Assembly: GCF_037975245.1 (NCBI RefSeq)
Contig: NC_092567.1
Location: 17,474,376 to 17,538,375 of the forward strand
Reading direction: 5' to 3'
DNA: 64,000 nucleotides
Source of the DNA: Apostichopus japonicus
Lineage: Eukaryota > Echinodermata > Holothuroidea > Aspidochirotida > Stichopodidae
Below, one piece after another: positions 35,301 to 45,100 of the stretch. Every line of letters starts with the position of its first letter. Position 1 is the stretch's first letter. The notes beneath the pieces are model-generated. The model had not been told where the DNA came from and made no database searches. It was given only the letters and a program-made list of their open reading frames with translations. The translations under genes were made by a program, and so were the position numbers.

Positions 35301-36803
35301 TCAATCCACGAACGCTGTTAATATGGATATTAAAAATTACGTGTTTTTTGGGGTTTTTTTTTAGGAGCTTAAACAGCAAATTGTAGCTTATCTATAGCTA
35401 TCTATGGAAACCTCTCTAGTTATACCAAGTACCTTCTTAGACTGAGGGTCATGTAAAATATTTCTTTTCCAAAATGGTTATTAAAACATAATTTGCTTGA
35501 TTCAACCATACCAGTCATGTTAGTTTTAAAAGGTATTGACCTTTTCAGTAACTGCGATTCAGTTTCAACTTCTGTGTCACCCTTTAATGTTTGATCAAAA
35601 TGAGCTGCTCGTTTTCGGAGAAATGATCTCGTTTAAAATCCCTCCTAGTCGTGTGAGGTAAATCTTTGCTACTATAAATCCATGTTTGGGGTGAATCACA
35701 GTTCACTCGTGAACGTGAAACGGTGTAACCAACAGAAAACGTCATCAAAGATTTGTGACTGTAGGTTTGATTGCCTGTGTATAATACTGTAGATTTGAAA
35801 GGTTATTCACTGTGCACTGACTTAAAGATATTGATTGTCACTATTGAAGAAGTATTCCTCACTGCTTGGAAGAAGATAATTGAATAAAAAAATAAATAAA
35901 AAAGTAAAATGCAATATAGAATGAGAAATGTATTCAATTAAGTTCAGAAACAAAGATATTTTTTCAAAAGGAGATGTACAGTATATTAAACAACTCTACT
36001 TTTTAAGTGGGAAAGTTCTGCAAACAAATGCCAAATGTTTTTTTTTTAAATGAATAAAAAGATATAGTTTGTATCATGTTTTGACAGTTTTTTGAATATT
36101 TATAGATGCTTGATATTCATAAATACTGTGACAACTTTGAGTTTTGACTCAAAAACTAAAGCAAAGTAAACAAAATTTTGTTCCATAAAGCAGTACTTTG
36201 GTTTGCTACCCTTTACCCTTTGCTTATTTCCTTTTCATGTAGTCAATTTTTTTTATTGCTTTTTTATCAAAATGATTTTATTAACAAAAAACAAAAAGAA
36301 GGGTGGAATATGGGCATGTGATTGTAGCAACGAGTGTCAACGAACTGCTTGTAGATTCTGAGAAGGCACCGGATGGGTTTTTTGACATTTCCCAAGCGAG
36401 TAGCCCTCCAGGATGGGGATAATAATAATTGTTGCGTACCATGTTTGACATCTGAATTCATCTTGTATTCTTTCTTCCTCTGCCATTAGACAAATCTGTT
36501 GGTTTTCATTATCTAATCTCGTTTTTGTTTCTTTTCCATTTAGACATACCAGGTCTGAGTAACCCTGGTGCTGTTCTAGAGTTACAGGCTCAACTTATGG
36601 AGGCCCTGCGGGTACAGATCGAGGGCAACCATCGGGTAAACGCCGGGGGTCTCATCAACACCTTGTTTAACCGCATCCAAGATCTCAGGCACATCGGCGC
36701 CATGCACCGAGACTTTGTGGCGGGTTGCGCCCAGCGTTGGCCGGACCTCTGCGCCAGTCTGCCGGCTCTCTACAGCGAGATGATGGACATCGCCATGGTG
36801 TAG
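8255..36803 (+). CDS. Nuclear receptor, NR1 group, E78 (NR1E)-like; six coding exons
   Basis: Ligand-regulated or orphan transcription factor acting in the nucleus. Joining exons 8255-8340, 12751-12846, 21812-21956, 33033-33391, 34342-34825 and 36544-36803 gives one continuous frame (intron phases 0,0,1,0,1; all GT-AG) ending in TAG. From the Met at 8284 it is 466 residues: A/B tail 1-29, two zinc fingers about 30-91 (Cys 30,33,47,50 and 66,73,83,86), P-box CEGCKG, C-terminal extension [15 protein letters not shown] (97-111), hinge to about 185, ligand-binding domain about 185-463. The signature [19 protein letters not shown] (255-275) and the AF-2 helix [11 protein letters not shown] (453-463) are intact. 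The RYGRVP extension, FFEMW in helix 5 and EALRVQI in the later helices recall E78; Rev-erb/E75, PPAR and ROR are the alternatives. That it is a nuclear receptor is near certain; the NR1E assignment is about 60 percent. The 5' start is unsettled because exon 1 opens with a splice acceptor. Confidence 0.95.
8430..8555 (+). mobile_element. tRNA-derived SINE fragment
   Basis: GGTTCGAATCC at 8455-8465 is an exact tRNA B-box (RNA polymerase III internal promoter), set in CCCGGGTTCGAATCCCGG as in a tRNA T-arm. A non-tRNA body follows (GGCTGGTAGCTTTTTCACCG, then GATTTTCCAACT and TTTCAATTATATATA) and ends in TA/CA repeats. No A-box is recognisable upstream, so the copy is 5'-truncated or decayed. The same body and tail recur at 10257-10392. 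Confidence 0.6.
10257..10392. repeat. SINE body remnant followed by foldback of two SINE tails
   Basis: 10257-10307 resembles the SINE body at 8475-8500 (GACTGGAAGATTTTTTCACT versus GGCTGGTAGCTTTTTCACCG). From 10308 ACTGTTCTGGATTTTTCACT runs into TAATTATATA. It is then mirrored by TATAATTGAAATTGTAGTGA and AATCCAGAACAGT ending at 10392. The arms are about 35 bp and the loop is AT-rich. It is best explained as two copies of the same SINE tail, head to head. Confidence 0.6.
10546..10730. repeat. Two-copy tandem duplication, 89-bp period
   Basis: AGTCACCAAAATATCACC begins at 10546 and again at 10635. Both copies run through AAATTTGAAAAATTCA and ATAAAGGACGTAGTTTAGA to CCTAAGGATGC with few differences. 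Copy 2 carries a small extra insertion (GACTTTAGA). Intronic, no coding content. Confidence 0.85.
12520..12666. repeat. Interspersed repeat family 1, copy C (most diverged)
   Basis: Starts TTTACTTGGCTCCTCTCTTA followed by CCTGTCTCCCACTCCACAA. It keeps the order of blocks of copies A and B but with more changes, including CCCTCGCTCCCTGGGCCACG in place of CTTCTATGACC. It ends less than 100 bp before the acceptor of the first-finger exon. Confidence 0.55.
12751..12846 (+). CDS. Nuclear receptor exon: first zinc finger
   Basis: Acceptor TTTTTCTCAG, donor GTAAGA, 32 codons, phase 0 on both sides. It reads GSLPSGQGG and then the first finger [18 protein letters not shown] followed by EGCK, with the four zinc-binding cysteines at residues 30, 33, 47 and 50 counted from Met 8284. 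The P-box EGCK at the end sets recognition of the AGGTCA-type half-site common to the NR1 group. KSSGxHYGV recalls ROR, and FHYGV recalls Rev-erb, E75 and E78. The intron that follows separates the two zinc fingers exactly between K51 and G52, so the first finger sits alone on this exon. An extra Cys (29) directly precedes the first zinc ligand. Confidence 0.95.
14711..14733. repeat. (GGGGGA)n minisatellite
   Basis: Four runs of four or five G separated by single A on the + strand, a pattern able to form a G-quadruplex on the non-template strand of the receptor gene. Confidence 0.8.
14850..14923. repeat. Minisatellite of about 16 bp, five units
   Basis: The core (G/T)GTTCACAC followed by xATG recurs five times with slightly variable spacing. 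Confidence 0.8.
15832..16158. repeat. Two-copy tandem duplication, 166-bp period
   Basis: AATAGATAATTGTTT begins at 15832 and at 15998. Both copies share TTACACCCTAAATTAAAAT, CAATATATTCAAATTAAATG, an AAAGGGGGTGA block and GAACAATCAC. A handful of substitutions and short indels separate them. Confidence 0.85.
17275..17408. repeat. Two-copy tandem duplication, 68-bp period
   Basis: AGCCAGTGGACATGTGTATC begins at 17281 and at 17349. Both are followed by CATCC, TCTTATTAT, GAAGATCTA and ATTCATGATGAAATT, with few differences. Confidence 0.9.
19218..19426. mobile_element. hAT-type foldback MITE, copy 1 (209 bp)
   Basis: Begins CAGCCAGTTGGGACAATT and ends AATTGTCCCAACTCGGTG, an inverted repeat. It is collinear with the copy at 40722-40923 (shared blocks include AACATGATATTCATACTGCT). 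Inner inverted repeats around AGCACTGGTATTGACAG and ACAATACGAGTGCT make most of the element a long imperfect hairpin. The target duplication is not recognisable here. Confidence 0.75.
21073..21217. repeat. Interspersed repeat family 1, copy B
   Basis: Starts ATATACTTCGCTCCTCGCTT and shares the ACCTGTCTCCTCACAACCTT, CTTCTATGACCAGCTCCCCG and CTTCTCATTCTAC blocks with copy A. It is slightly longer because of an inserted segment near 21143-21165. Confidence 0.7.
21812..21956 (+). CDS. Nuclear receptor exon: second zinc finger
   Basis: Acceptor TATACTACAG, donor GTAAAG, 48 codons plus one base (phase 1). It begins [15 protein letters not shown] and ends [11 protein letters not shown], the classic second finger and following helix of an NR1 receptor. 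Zinc ligands are Cys 66, 73, 83 and 86; a further Cys 91 is the usual KKC cysteine. GFFRR is the recognition helix that enters the DNA major groove. The D-box loop between Cys 66 and Cys 73 holds six residues (RHGNGH), whereas five is usual in NR1 receptors such as ROR, TR and E78. The split Gly/Ala codon is completed by the next exon as Ala 100. Confidence 0.95.
22771..23335. repeat. Palindrome-rich tandem array
   Basis: A complex array with blocks CAGTGATGCTATT, CCTCAGAAAAG, TAATAGCAGTCCA and AATAGCATCACTG repeated in varying order over about 565 bp. Where AATAGCATCACTG meets CAGTGATGCTATT, perfect inverted repeats of 12-13 bp with a TAT spacer form (22827-22855, 23167-23193, 23243-23269). 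A fourth with one mismatch is at 23060-23086. A 150-codon frame across the array (22773-23225) is open only because the units contain few stops. Confidence 0.9.
24853..24880. repeat. (GAAA)n microsatellite
   Basis: About seven uninterrupted AGAA units. Confidence 0.95.
26354..26378. repeat. Poly-T run of 25
   Basis: An uninterrupted homopolymer. It could be the poly-A tail of a minus-strand retroposed copy, but no body is recognisable next to it. Confidence 0.9.
30507..30770. repeat. Diverged two-copy tandem duplication, 163-bp period
   Basis: TGTCTTATATACAGTAGTGC at 30507 corresponds to TGTCTCATATACAGGAGTGC at 30670. Both continue through TGTGATG, CCTCTT(A/G)TAGT and AAGTTTGGT to TCCTCCTA or TCTCCTAA. 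Confidence 0.75.
33033..33391 (+). CDS. Nuclear receptor exon: C-terminal extension, hinge and first ligand-domain helix
   Basis: 359 bp: two bases complete Ala 100, then 119 codons ending in phase 0 at CAG before GTGAGA. The first residues [11 protein letters not shown] extend the DNA-binding domain; in NR1D/E/F receptors this extension contacts the A/T-rich 5' flank of a monomeric half-site. Residues 112-185 form a Pro/Met/Ser-rich hinge with MPVPPMNG and YLVPPPQG. The final stretch, [23 protein letters not shown], resembles helix 1 of NR1 ligand domains, where a helix of this kind ends in a TC motif. The acceptor is a tandem NAGNAG (AG ending at 33032 or 33035). Use of the second would delete only Ala 100. 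Confidence 0.93.
34010..34300. repeat. Degenerate short-period repeat just upstream of the ligand-domain exon
   Basis: Loose recurrences of TATGGTTGCAGCAATTACAC-like and GTGTATATAGACC-like words with a period near 50 bp across intron 33392-34341. Strongly decayed, so the boundaries are approximate. Confidence 0.4.
34342..34825 (+). CDS. Nuclear receptor exon: ligand-binding domain, helices 3 to about 8, with low-complexity insertion
   Basis: 161 codons plus one base, acceptor TCTGACAG, donor GTTAAG (weaker than the others). Residues 236-289 cover helices 3-5 with the family signature [18 protein letters not shown] and [15 protein letters not shown], including the helix-5 Arg (285). Residues 290-333 form a Gln/His/Pro/Gly/Ser-rich stretch with four consecutive His (298-301). 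It stands where NR1 receptors have a short beta-turn bordering the ligand pocket. Helical sequence resumes at [21 protein letters not shown] and runs to [19 protein letters not shown], matching helices 6-8. The exon is markedly more GC- and CpG-rich than its flanks. No intron boundary is seen inside the insertion, so it is translated unless an unusual cryptic site is used. Confidence 0.95.
36544..36803 (+). CDS. Nuclear receptor last coding exon: helices 9-12 and AF-2
   Basis: Acceptor TTCCATTTAG; the first two bases complete Asn 381, then 85 codons and TAG at 36801-36803. It begins [14 protein letters not shown], followed by LMEALRVQI (helix 9/10), then [19 protein letters not shown] (helix 10/11) and [11 protein letters not shown] (helix 12, AF-2). 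The AF-2 core fits the hydrophobic-hydrophobic-x-Glu-hydrophobic-hydrophobic rule, so coactivator recruitment is possible; Rev-erb lacks this helix. His 435 in helix 11 sits where several NR1 receptors (TR, VDR, LXR) have a ligand-contacting His and Rev-erb/E75 has a haem-ligating His. The tail after AF-2 is only three residues long. Confidence 0.95.
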
Positions 36804-37460
36804 CACAACGCTATGACAAAGCTGATATCGTTACGTATCTACCTCTCCTTAATACAGGCTGAAATCAAGAAGGAAGAAAATGGCCTCCCGGCATTGTTTT
36901 TGGGGGGTCGTCGGTTTTGGTGTTCCACACGATGCTGGAATAGAGACAATAGTTGGTAGGAAAGCAGAGAGTAGAAGCGAAAGAAACAAGTGGGAATGTG
37001 GAGGGAAAATTCAAAGATTTGTCAAAATTTTCAGTTCGTCATTGTCACTTGCAGTTCCTGCTCAATGAGTTGCACGCTTCATACCAAAGAATATGATCCA
37101 TTTTCATCAGAGATTTGCGCTTAATGAAAAGTGAAAAAAATGAATTCTACGAGATAACGTAGAAAAGGTGTCACCATCGAAAACCTTCATGCATTTTCAT
37201 AGAGATGGTTTGACATTTTCTGATGCACGAGAAACAAAAGTTGCCTGGATCGAGACTTTTGCCCAGTGATATCAAAACCAACGAATCGATTTCACCGAGT
37301 CTGCGAAAAGAACTTTTCGTACTCTCGTATCTGGTCGGCGCTTCTCATTGTCAGTTGTGTCCATGAGCCGCCGCAACGTGAGGAAATAGAAAAAATGTTT
37401 GAAAAACCATCCTTGCCACAATTTTTGGAAATTGACAATAAAAGGCCAGTAGGTTAACAG
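36804..37460 (+). other. Probable 3' UTR of the nuclear receptor, with AATAAA at 37437-37442
   Basis: No coding signal follows the TAG. The first canonical AATAAA on the + strand that I noticed is at 37437-37442; another is at 38927-38932, so a longer UTR is possible. The transcript end cannot be fixed from sequence alone. Confidence 0.4.
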
Positions 37461-40400
37461 TAATGCAATGGGTTGATCATTTTTTCACTCAAGAAGCAAA
37501 AAATATAATAATCATAGTATTTGATATGATGAACGAGAAAAATGTTAACCCTTTACATTGTGTTAATATAGCAAAATATGTCAGTACCTTTAATATACAC
37601 AAAAAAAATGAGAAAAACTGACACTTAGCGTTTCAACGGCAGGGATCTAAAATCATTTTACTTCTTATCTTTTCATATTTTCCCTTTTATTTGTTGTTCT
37701 CTTTTAAATTTTTTTCCTTCTTTCCTTTCAAGATATCTATAGAAAGCAAGTTTCTGGTGCGTTTCAGAGGTTTATAATCTTTTTTTTTTTTGGTCTTTTC
37801 TATATCTTTTGTGCACACGACTACCTCCTTTATTATAGCACAGGAGTAAAAAAAAAGAAAAAATTATTTTAAAGAAATTAAACTTTTAACTCTTTGATCA
37901 ATTTCGGAATAATAGTACCTCCAGAGAATTTGAATGATAAGAAAGGTATGAATTTGAATCGTTGTTGTTGACATCATACAAGTGAGTTTGGGAAAAACTT
38001 TCAAGTTAATGCCAACTTACCTGGTTTAAAAAGTAGAAAGGAGTGAAAAACCCAGGTAAACCTAGGATTTCTTATGGAGCCAAAGTGAGAAAAAAGAGGG
38101 CAAAAAAGTAGGCGTCCAGATTTTGACAAACGTTTTCATCTTGAGAGATGTATATGCCAGTAGCGGTCACTATATTCTTAGAGCATTTTAATATGGGTTT
38201 TCGTATCATGCAATGAAATTAACTAAATATGTTGGAATCTTTAGGGTAAGCCTAACTTAAATTTAATGATCCTTCCAATGCTACAAAATCAAGAGTTCGA
38301 TGACATTTAAATCGGTTATATCTGTTGTCAGTTACAGACAATTATAACTGCAAATGATATAGACGAGAAAACGTAGGAAGTTTTTGCTTTAAATGTTATC
38401 AAAAATGCAAAGCGGGTTTTAACTTAGTGAGAGTCTATGATATATATGAACTATAGCCTGAACCTTAGATATCCAAATGTCTGTTTTTGAATTAAATCTC
38501 AGCTCAATAGGAATGTGGCTGATGAAGAAGCTATGTGCCACCTCCACCATCTCATATTGATTGGTTCTTATTTGGGAGCAAACTACACCCGTACCTTGTG
38601 TGGTGCATCCGCGAAAAAACCTGCACTGTTACGCTCAACCTGAACAAATGAAATGGTGGGGTTGTAATTGCTCATTATTATTATATGGCTAATTCTTTAG
38701 TCGCAGAGTAACCCTAACAGTGCAAGGGGTGTCTATTTATTTGACAAGATTTGTGTTTGATTGCTATTTAAGAAATAACAAGGACAATTTTAAACTTTTG
38801 TGAATTGTGCCGCAATCAATTTTTGCTTTTTAAAAGGATGATAATTAGAATTATTTTACCCATCAAGGGTGGGGATGGGAATGTCCCCTTTAATCATTGT
38901 TTAATGAAAACCTTATCTTTTGTCTGAATAAATGGATCAGAAAGACTCTGGAAATCTTTTAGAGATGACTTAATTTACGATTGGTAGTAAAATGCCAGCA
39001 GTTTTGTGCTTTGAGGTTTACAACTTAGCTTCTGAAAAAAAGTGTCTGATGTCATCGTGTACTGCCCAGTGGATCGACGTAGCATTACAACATTCTGATA
39101 AATCATGTCTTCAATTTGTTCATGAATATCCATTCTGGACCATTTCTTGCTAAAAAAACAAAATATTTGCCAACTTTTCAAAAAAAGAAATATTCTACAA
39201 CTTTGCATACTTCTCTCACTCAGAGGACAAATGTGCTTCCTTGAAAAATCATGAACTCCATTAACAGCGGGCTGATTATTTTTATTATTATTGAAACACT
39301 TCTCGTTTTGAGTTTCTGTTTTGGTCATTTTCCATATTTCCCATAAATTGTAATTTACCCAAAAGAATACTGCTGAAATGAAAATCAACAGTTGTGTTGA
39401 ATTCTTAATATTACTTTTATAGTTTGATGTTGCCCATTATGTCTCCAGTTAACATAGCTATATATGTACTTACACTCAACAGAGTAAAAGGTGTGTGTGT
39501 GGGGGGGGGGGGGGGTAGGAGTAGGGGTGGATAGAAAATGGAAGCTAAGATTAAACCAAGAAAGTAAACTGCCATTTCATTTACCTCATGTTGTACTATA
39601 TACTGCTCTCTATGAACTACTGTTAACACAAACACTCCATTTCTTGTGCACAAAAAATTTTCTTCAGGGTTCTTTTTTTTTTTTTAAAGAAATTGCTAAT
39701 GGAAAAAAAAAATAAAGGACAAATTTTAATTATAGTTTGCTATCAGTGGTGATAATGGTGTCTTGTTGCATTAAGCTTTGTAATTGGTCAGGGAATAGGA
39801 CAAAACGCTCTCTGCTTAGAAATAGTTCTATCAAAATTTAGAGAGAAAAGGAAAATTTACAATGGAAAAAAATAAAAAATAAAAAAAATAAATTTAAGAC
39901 TTTTCTTCCATTTCAGAACTGTACCTCATTTCTACAGGTATTTACTTTTCATAAAGAATACACTTCTTTTTATTCAATTGTTATTATTATTAATTTTTCT
40001 TAATCATTCAATTTCTTATAAGAAGGAACTGTATTTTGTAAGATATAGTGGAACCGGTTCTACCTCATGTCAGGATTGAAGAGTATGTGTTTCTTTTTCT
40101 TCTCTTTTTTTGTCCCCCGAATGGTTTCAAAATATTCCACATCTGGGGATGTTTTTTTTTCTTTCTTTTGCATATGAAAAGTTTGTGGTATTTTTTTTAT
40201 GGGGGGGGGGAGTGGTTTGTTTAAGTATACCATGTGATTTGAAGTGACTGGTCATTAATGATCCCTGGCTTCCAATTTTTCAGTAGTAAATCTGTTGCTT
40301 TCTTGAGGCTTTTGTCCCAAAGAATTTTGGACAAAGAAAGGGATTACATGGTCAATTATCTTAAGTATCTTAAAAACAGAAATGGATTTATATACACTAA

Positions 40401-40713
40401 AATCATGATTATATTAATTGACGACAAATGATCGGTAATTTTGAATGAGGTAATGTTGTGTACTCACACCAGGCTGTATTTGAAAATGTCATCAACCATA
40501 ATTTTCTGTAAAAAAGTTGCCCACTGTTATAGATTTAGTACCGGGGCGGGGGGGGGGGGGGGATTATGTACCAATGAGGTAAACCGTTAACCTAACAGTC
40601 TTTGGTTTAAACAATTTGTATGATATACTGACTTTCATCAAATAACTGAATGGATGTGCAATTTTGAACATACGTAAACATTTTTGTGGTTACAATTTAT
40701 TCCTTGAGCATGC
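37461..40713. other. No gene recognised
   Basis: AT-rich sequence with homopolymers, including a G15 run at 39501-39515 and a G10 run at 40201-40210. No exon or element ends recognised. Confidence 0.3.
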
Positions 40714-40721
40714 ACTAATAC

Positions 40722-40923
40722 CAGCCAGTTGGGACAATTTCCTAATGCTGAATACCTCTTGAAACTGTCCTCCCATAGTATGCTTCAAAGCACTCGTATT
40801 GACAGTACAAACAGTTCCTTACCTTGACCTGATGGAAACATGATATTCATACTGCTTGTACAGACAATACAAGTGCTCTGAAGCTGGATACGACAGTATA
40901 GAAGCAATTGTCCCAACTGGGTG
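40722..40923. mobile_element. hAT-type foldback MITE, copy 2 (202 bp)
   Basis: Perfect 8-bp target duplication ACTAATAC at 40714-40721 and 40924-40931. The ends are CAGCCAGTTGGGACAATT and, inward from the right, CACCCAGTTGGGACAATT. Collinear with 19218-19426. Most of the interior pairs with itself (CACTCGTATTGACAGTAC against GTACAGACAATACAAGTG). No coding capacity. Confidence 0.9.
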
Positions 40924-42047
40924 ACTAATACCATCATTATATTTTTTCTTGTTTTACAAGAAAAGTATGATTCAAGCATGTCACCTTATCTTAATTAAGA
41001 AGCCAATTAGCAAGTTAAAAGAGTCTTTTTTTGTAGAGCAGTTCTTGTTCTTTTCCGTAAAATGGCTTTGTTCTAGATTCCTTTCATTTTATTTCTGCAA
41101 CTATCAAACTGCATACACCGCTGTATCTTGCGCCTACCATTCCCAGCATGCATCTGACCCGAACAAACCAGTTTAGGAAACGTAAAAAGAAGGCCGTGCA
41201 AAGGAAGAAAGGGAGGGCACCATCTCAACTAAGTCTGTATTATGGTAACCCATAGTTTCAAATCATTACTGCCATTTTAAATAATTAATATCCATGGTTA
41301 TTTTCACTGCCCTCGCCCTATAAATTCTTATACAAGATCCTGCTTCACTAATGTCATTATGTTGGTTGATGTTGCATTACAGTATATGGCGGTGTCTCAA
41401 AACGTAGCTTATCAAATCTTACATTTTGAACAATCTTTATTCAAAGTTTTACAAATCTCTATGGCGCTCAGAAAATGCTACGATCGGTATTGTTAGAAAT
41501 ATTAACTTGATGGTCTTCGAAAAAAGTTCAAAAAAGAAAACAGGTCGCTGACAGTTTGAGTTGCAAATTATATTTGCATAGAAGGCAATCCAATATAAAA
41601 TATAAAAACTGGTAGTACGAATGGTCCATTGCTGTAAGGGAATCTGAACAAAATTGGCAAGGGAGAAAGGAGATCAGATCTGTTTCTATTTTAGGACAAG
41701 AATCTGACGTATCTTTTTTCCCATATTTTTGCTCTTTTTGAGATATTTACTAGTTTACAACTTAGTATTGTTGTAGAAAAGAATTGGTGACTCTATCATG
41801 TAAAACCAATAAATTGTTAAATTGAGAAATTATTGTTACAGTTGGCAACCGCCAGTAAAGGGATGGAAACTTTATGTTGTACGGTTTGTTTAAATCTTTT
41901 TTATTATTATCTTATTCCAAAGCAGCTGGGTTTTTACCTTTAATTATTTTTTTTGTTTACCTCTCGAATAAAGTGTCCCCCTTTTGTTTTAAGTTTGTCT
42001 GAATTGTACCCTCTGTAGCTCCTCATTAATTAATACCAACAAAAGAG

Positions 42048-42170
42048 AATGTGGCTAGGCCTCTGTTTACTAACACACAAACAGAGCCACAACATCAGGT
42101 TATGATCATAGTTAACTTCAAATGGAATGTGGCTAGGCCTCTGTTTACTAACACACAAACAGAGCCACAA
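42048..42170. repeat. Two identical 45-bp hairpin units, 78 bp apart
   Basis: 42048-42092 and 42126-42170 are identical. Each starts AATGTGGCTAGGCCTCTGTT and ends AAACAGAGCCACAA. Each folds: TGTGGCT and TCTGTTT (separated by AGGCC) pair with AAACAGAGCCACA across a 10-base loop. The 33-bp spacer between them is unrelated. Confidence 0.9.
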
Positions 42171-45100
42171 AATCAAAGTACATATATAGTAGGTGTGTAT
42201 CATTAGGAGGCTGTTTGCTACTAACTATAAATAGAGCCCAGTTTAGGCAAATCTATTGATGTGTTTATGCTTTGTTTGCCTGCCATAAAATTTCTCTAAC
42301 ATATTGCTTGCTTGTAAATTTCCAAATCATATTTTGGCTAGAGCTCTATTTTGTTTTCCCAATCGTCTTCTTTTACTCACCCGGCCCCAACCCCTCTTTT
42401 GCTTGCTTATCTTGCATAGTTTGATTTTTACTCTTCAAAGTTTCCCTCCCTCCCAAAGCAAATGTTGCTAGGTTTCCTACCATTGTTGTTGCTATGGTTA
42501 ATATCTGTTAATTTTCAAACAAGTGAGAATTATTTGCATTTGATATAGGGAGTGTAGAGTAGAGTAGAATGATGTCTTCTGTTATGGGAAGGGAACTAAG
42601 AAAAGGGGGAGGGGGATTTATTCTTCATTGTATCAAGAAGATACATTTTAATCGTACAAAATCTTCAGTTATTCCTACAGAAGCCTATTTTGTTCCCATT
42701 GTTAGAATCTCCAAGCAAGGTCACTTCTTCAATGCTTCAGACCCACAGAAAGTCTCTTTGTCTTCAACATAGACATTACCATCATATGTATGAGGGATTC
42801 TTCTAACCCTAAACTAACATCATAATCTAGTCTTGTAAATTTGCATTTTAAATATCGGGGCAGACATTTGAAGTTGTAAAGGGTACCCAGTAGCTCTCTG
42901 TGTTAGTGGGGATTACTTTCAATGGTAATACTGTTACACAGCATATGACCTTGCTAACACTCTTCAACTTCTACGAAGAATTTTGGCATCTGCAAAACTC
43001 CAATAAAATAGTTTTGAAACTTTTTTCATGCTTCCAAATGGGGGGGGGGGGCTGGAGGGAGGCTGGGGGGGGGGGCTACACAGCATTTGACCTTGCTTAT
43101 AACCCCTTTAAAATGGATAGAATCTTTTCATTAGGAACTAGTGAATATTTGTCCGACATTCTTATTTTGTCTTTGTGTTAATGTAGGGAACCTAGCAACA
43201 ATTCTGACATCTTTTTTCCCCTATTTTTTTCTCTTTTTTTTCAATTTAATCAGCTTTACACCAAAGTGTGCTTGTGTGTGAAATTTACTGGTCTTTCGTT
43301 TGTCATGAGGGTTTCCTCCCCTTTGCAAAAAATTGGGAGAGTCCATGCTGGCGAAAGAACCTTATACCAGTGCACTGAAATATTAAATGAAGAGTAGTGT
43401 ATAGATAGATGGTGAGGACTTAGCTGAGTCCAGGTGTTACAAGCCTGAACTTGCTCTAAGTATTATCACCAATAAGGGCATTTGACTTTTTATCGTACTT
43501 TCAATTTTTGTGAGCTCCCTCGGTGAGAGGATGTGCGGGGTAGCGTGAGTGAGGGTGTGGGTGGGTGGGTTGGTGGGTGGGTTGGGGGCTATTCTCTCGC
43601 TGTCATCGTGGTTTCGATGACAGCCCAATATTTGCCAATACTCATTTCACTCTTCCAAAATTATTAACCAGAAAGGGGGGAGGGGAGGGGTTTGAGGAAG
43701 GGGTCTATCTCCCTCCAATCATTGAAACAGAAATTAGGGGCATTACTATGTATCGCACAACCGTCTCAGGGATAAAGGGAAACTTCCTGACCAGGGAGAT
43801 TGTTATGGCTTTTGATCATTTTGTCAAGATTTCAGCATCTTTTTATGGAATACTGCCAGCATTTAGTTAATTTTAATTGAAAAGGTGATGACATTGCTCA
43901 TAATATGCAAAAATGCTCAAATATTCTTTACATCATATCTAAATACTGAGTGGGCTGGTCACCTGACAGAATTTTATCAAACAAAAGACTACCCAAGTGA
44001 TGATGGAATGGAGAAGAATATAAGTTTGAAAATATAGGTACAATAATGAATTCACTATAGGTAAATTAAATTCAACCTTTTGTGGCTGTAAATGAGGGAT
44101 TGGACTAATTTATCTTTAGTTTGGGATGTTTTTCATCTGCATTGTCGAAACAATTTTTATAGTAGAGTTTTCAGAGTTTACTTCGACCATTAACAAACTG
44201 GGGGTGGCTACTTTATTTCAAGAAAAAATGTAGGTCTACGATAACCAAGAGGGACAGGTAGGGGGGGGGGGGGAGAACGACTAAGGGTCACAGGAGCAAA
44301 AAAAATTAGTGAACGTATTGGTTATTTTTCGAAATTCATAGGAAGAAGTTATAAGGGTGCTATTTTTCCCAATTTTGAAATTAACTCTTTTCTATGCAAA
44401 AACCAAATCATTTTGTTTCCCAAAGTCACAGAGGGCATTACCATATCAGTTATATATTATAGCTTTTGCTATATTTATTAACAATATTTGGAAGTATCAA
44501 ATTTTCTCTCCTTTTACTGTAGATTTTACATCAAGTTTAGCTAGACTCAAAAGTTTTGACTGTTAATTTGGTCCTTAACCAAAAGTTTGTCTTGAAAGGA
44601 GTAAGAAAAAACACAAAAACTATGAAGGTTAAAAGATAATTGGATAGGGAGCAGATGATAATTAGATAACCATTTAAGTTGTTGGAAGCAAAAGAAGAAC
44701 AGTTTCTTTTTCTGCGATTTGTGACTCGAGAAGAGTTCAATGAACTCTCTATTGTAGTAAAACAAAGAAACAGAACAACAAAAGACTAGTTGTTTAAAAA
44801 ATTTAAAAAAGAAAAATAGTAATAAAGCAATGCATGCTATTGAAATTGCTGAAATTAATACCCTCATATTATTTACTTTGCTTGATGCTAAACGTGACTG
44901 AAGGTCAGAGGCAGGGCAGTTTAGATGTGGACTTTGACTTTTAATTGTTGATTTGCATAATAAAAGAATCATTCTGTAAGACAAACTTCATGACTTGTTT
45001 TATGAAGTGATTCAGTTGCGTATTTCAGTACAATTCTAACAACTTTTAACAAACCTAACGATGTTATTGTTTGTTTTTGTTTTTTGTATTTTTAACTTCT

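Noticed and set aside
42048-42170. CRISPR-like repeat-spacer pattern
   Set aside because: Only two repeats, eukaryotic context, no array or cas genes.
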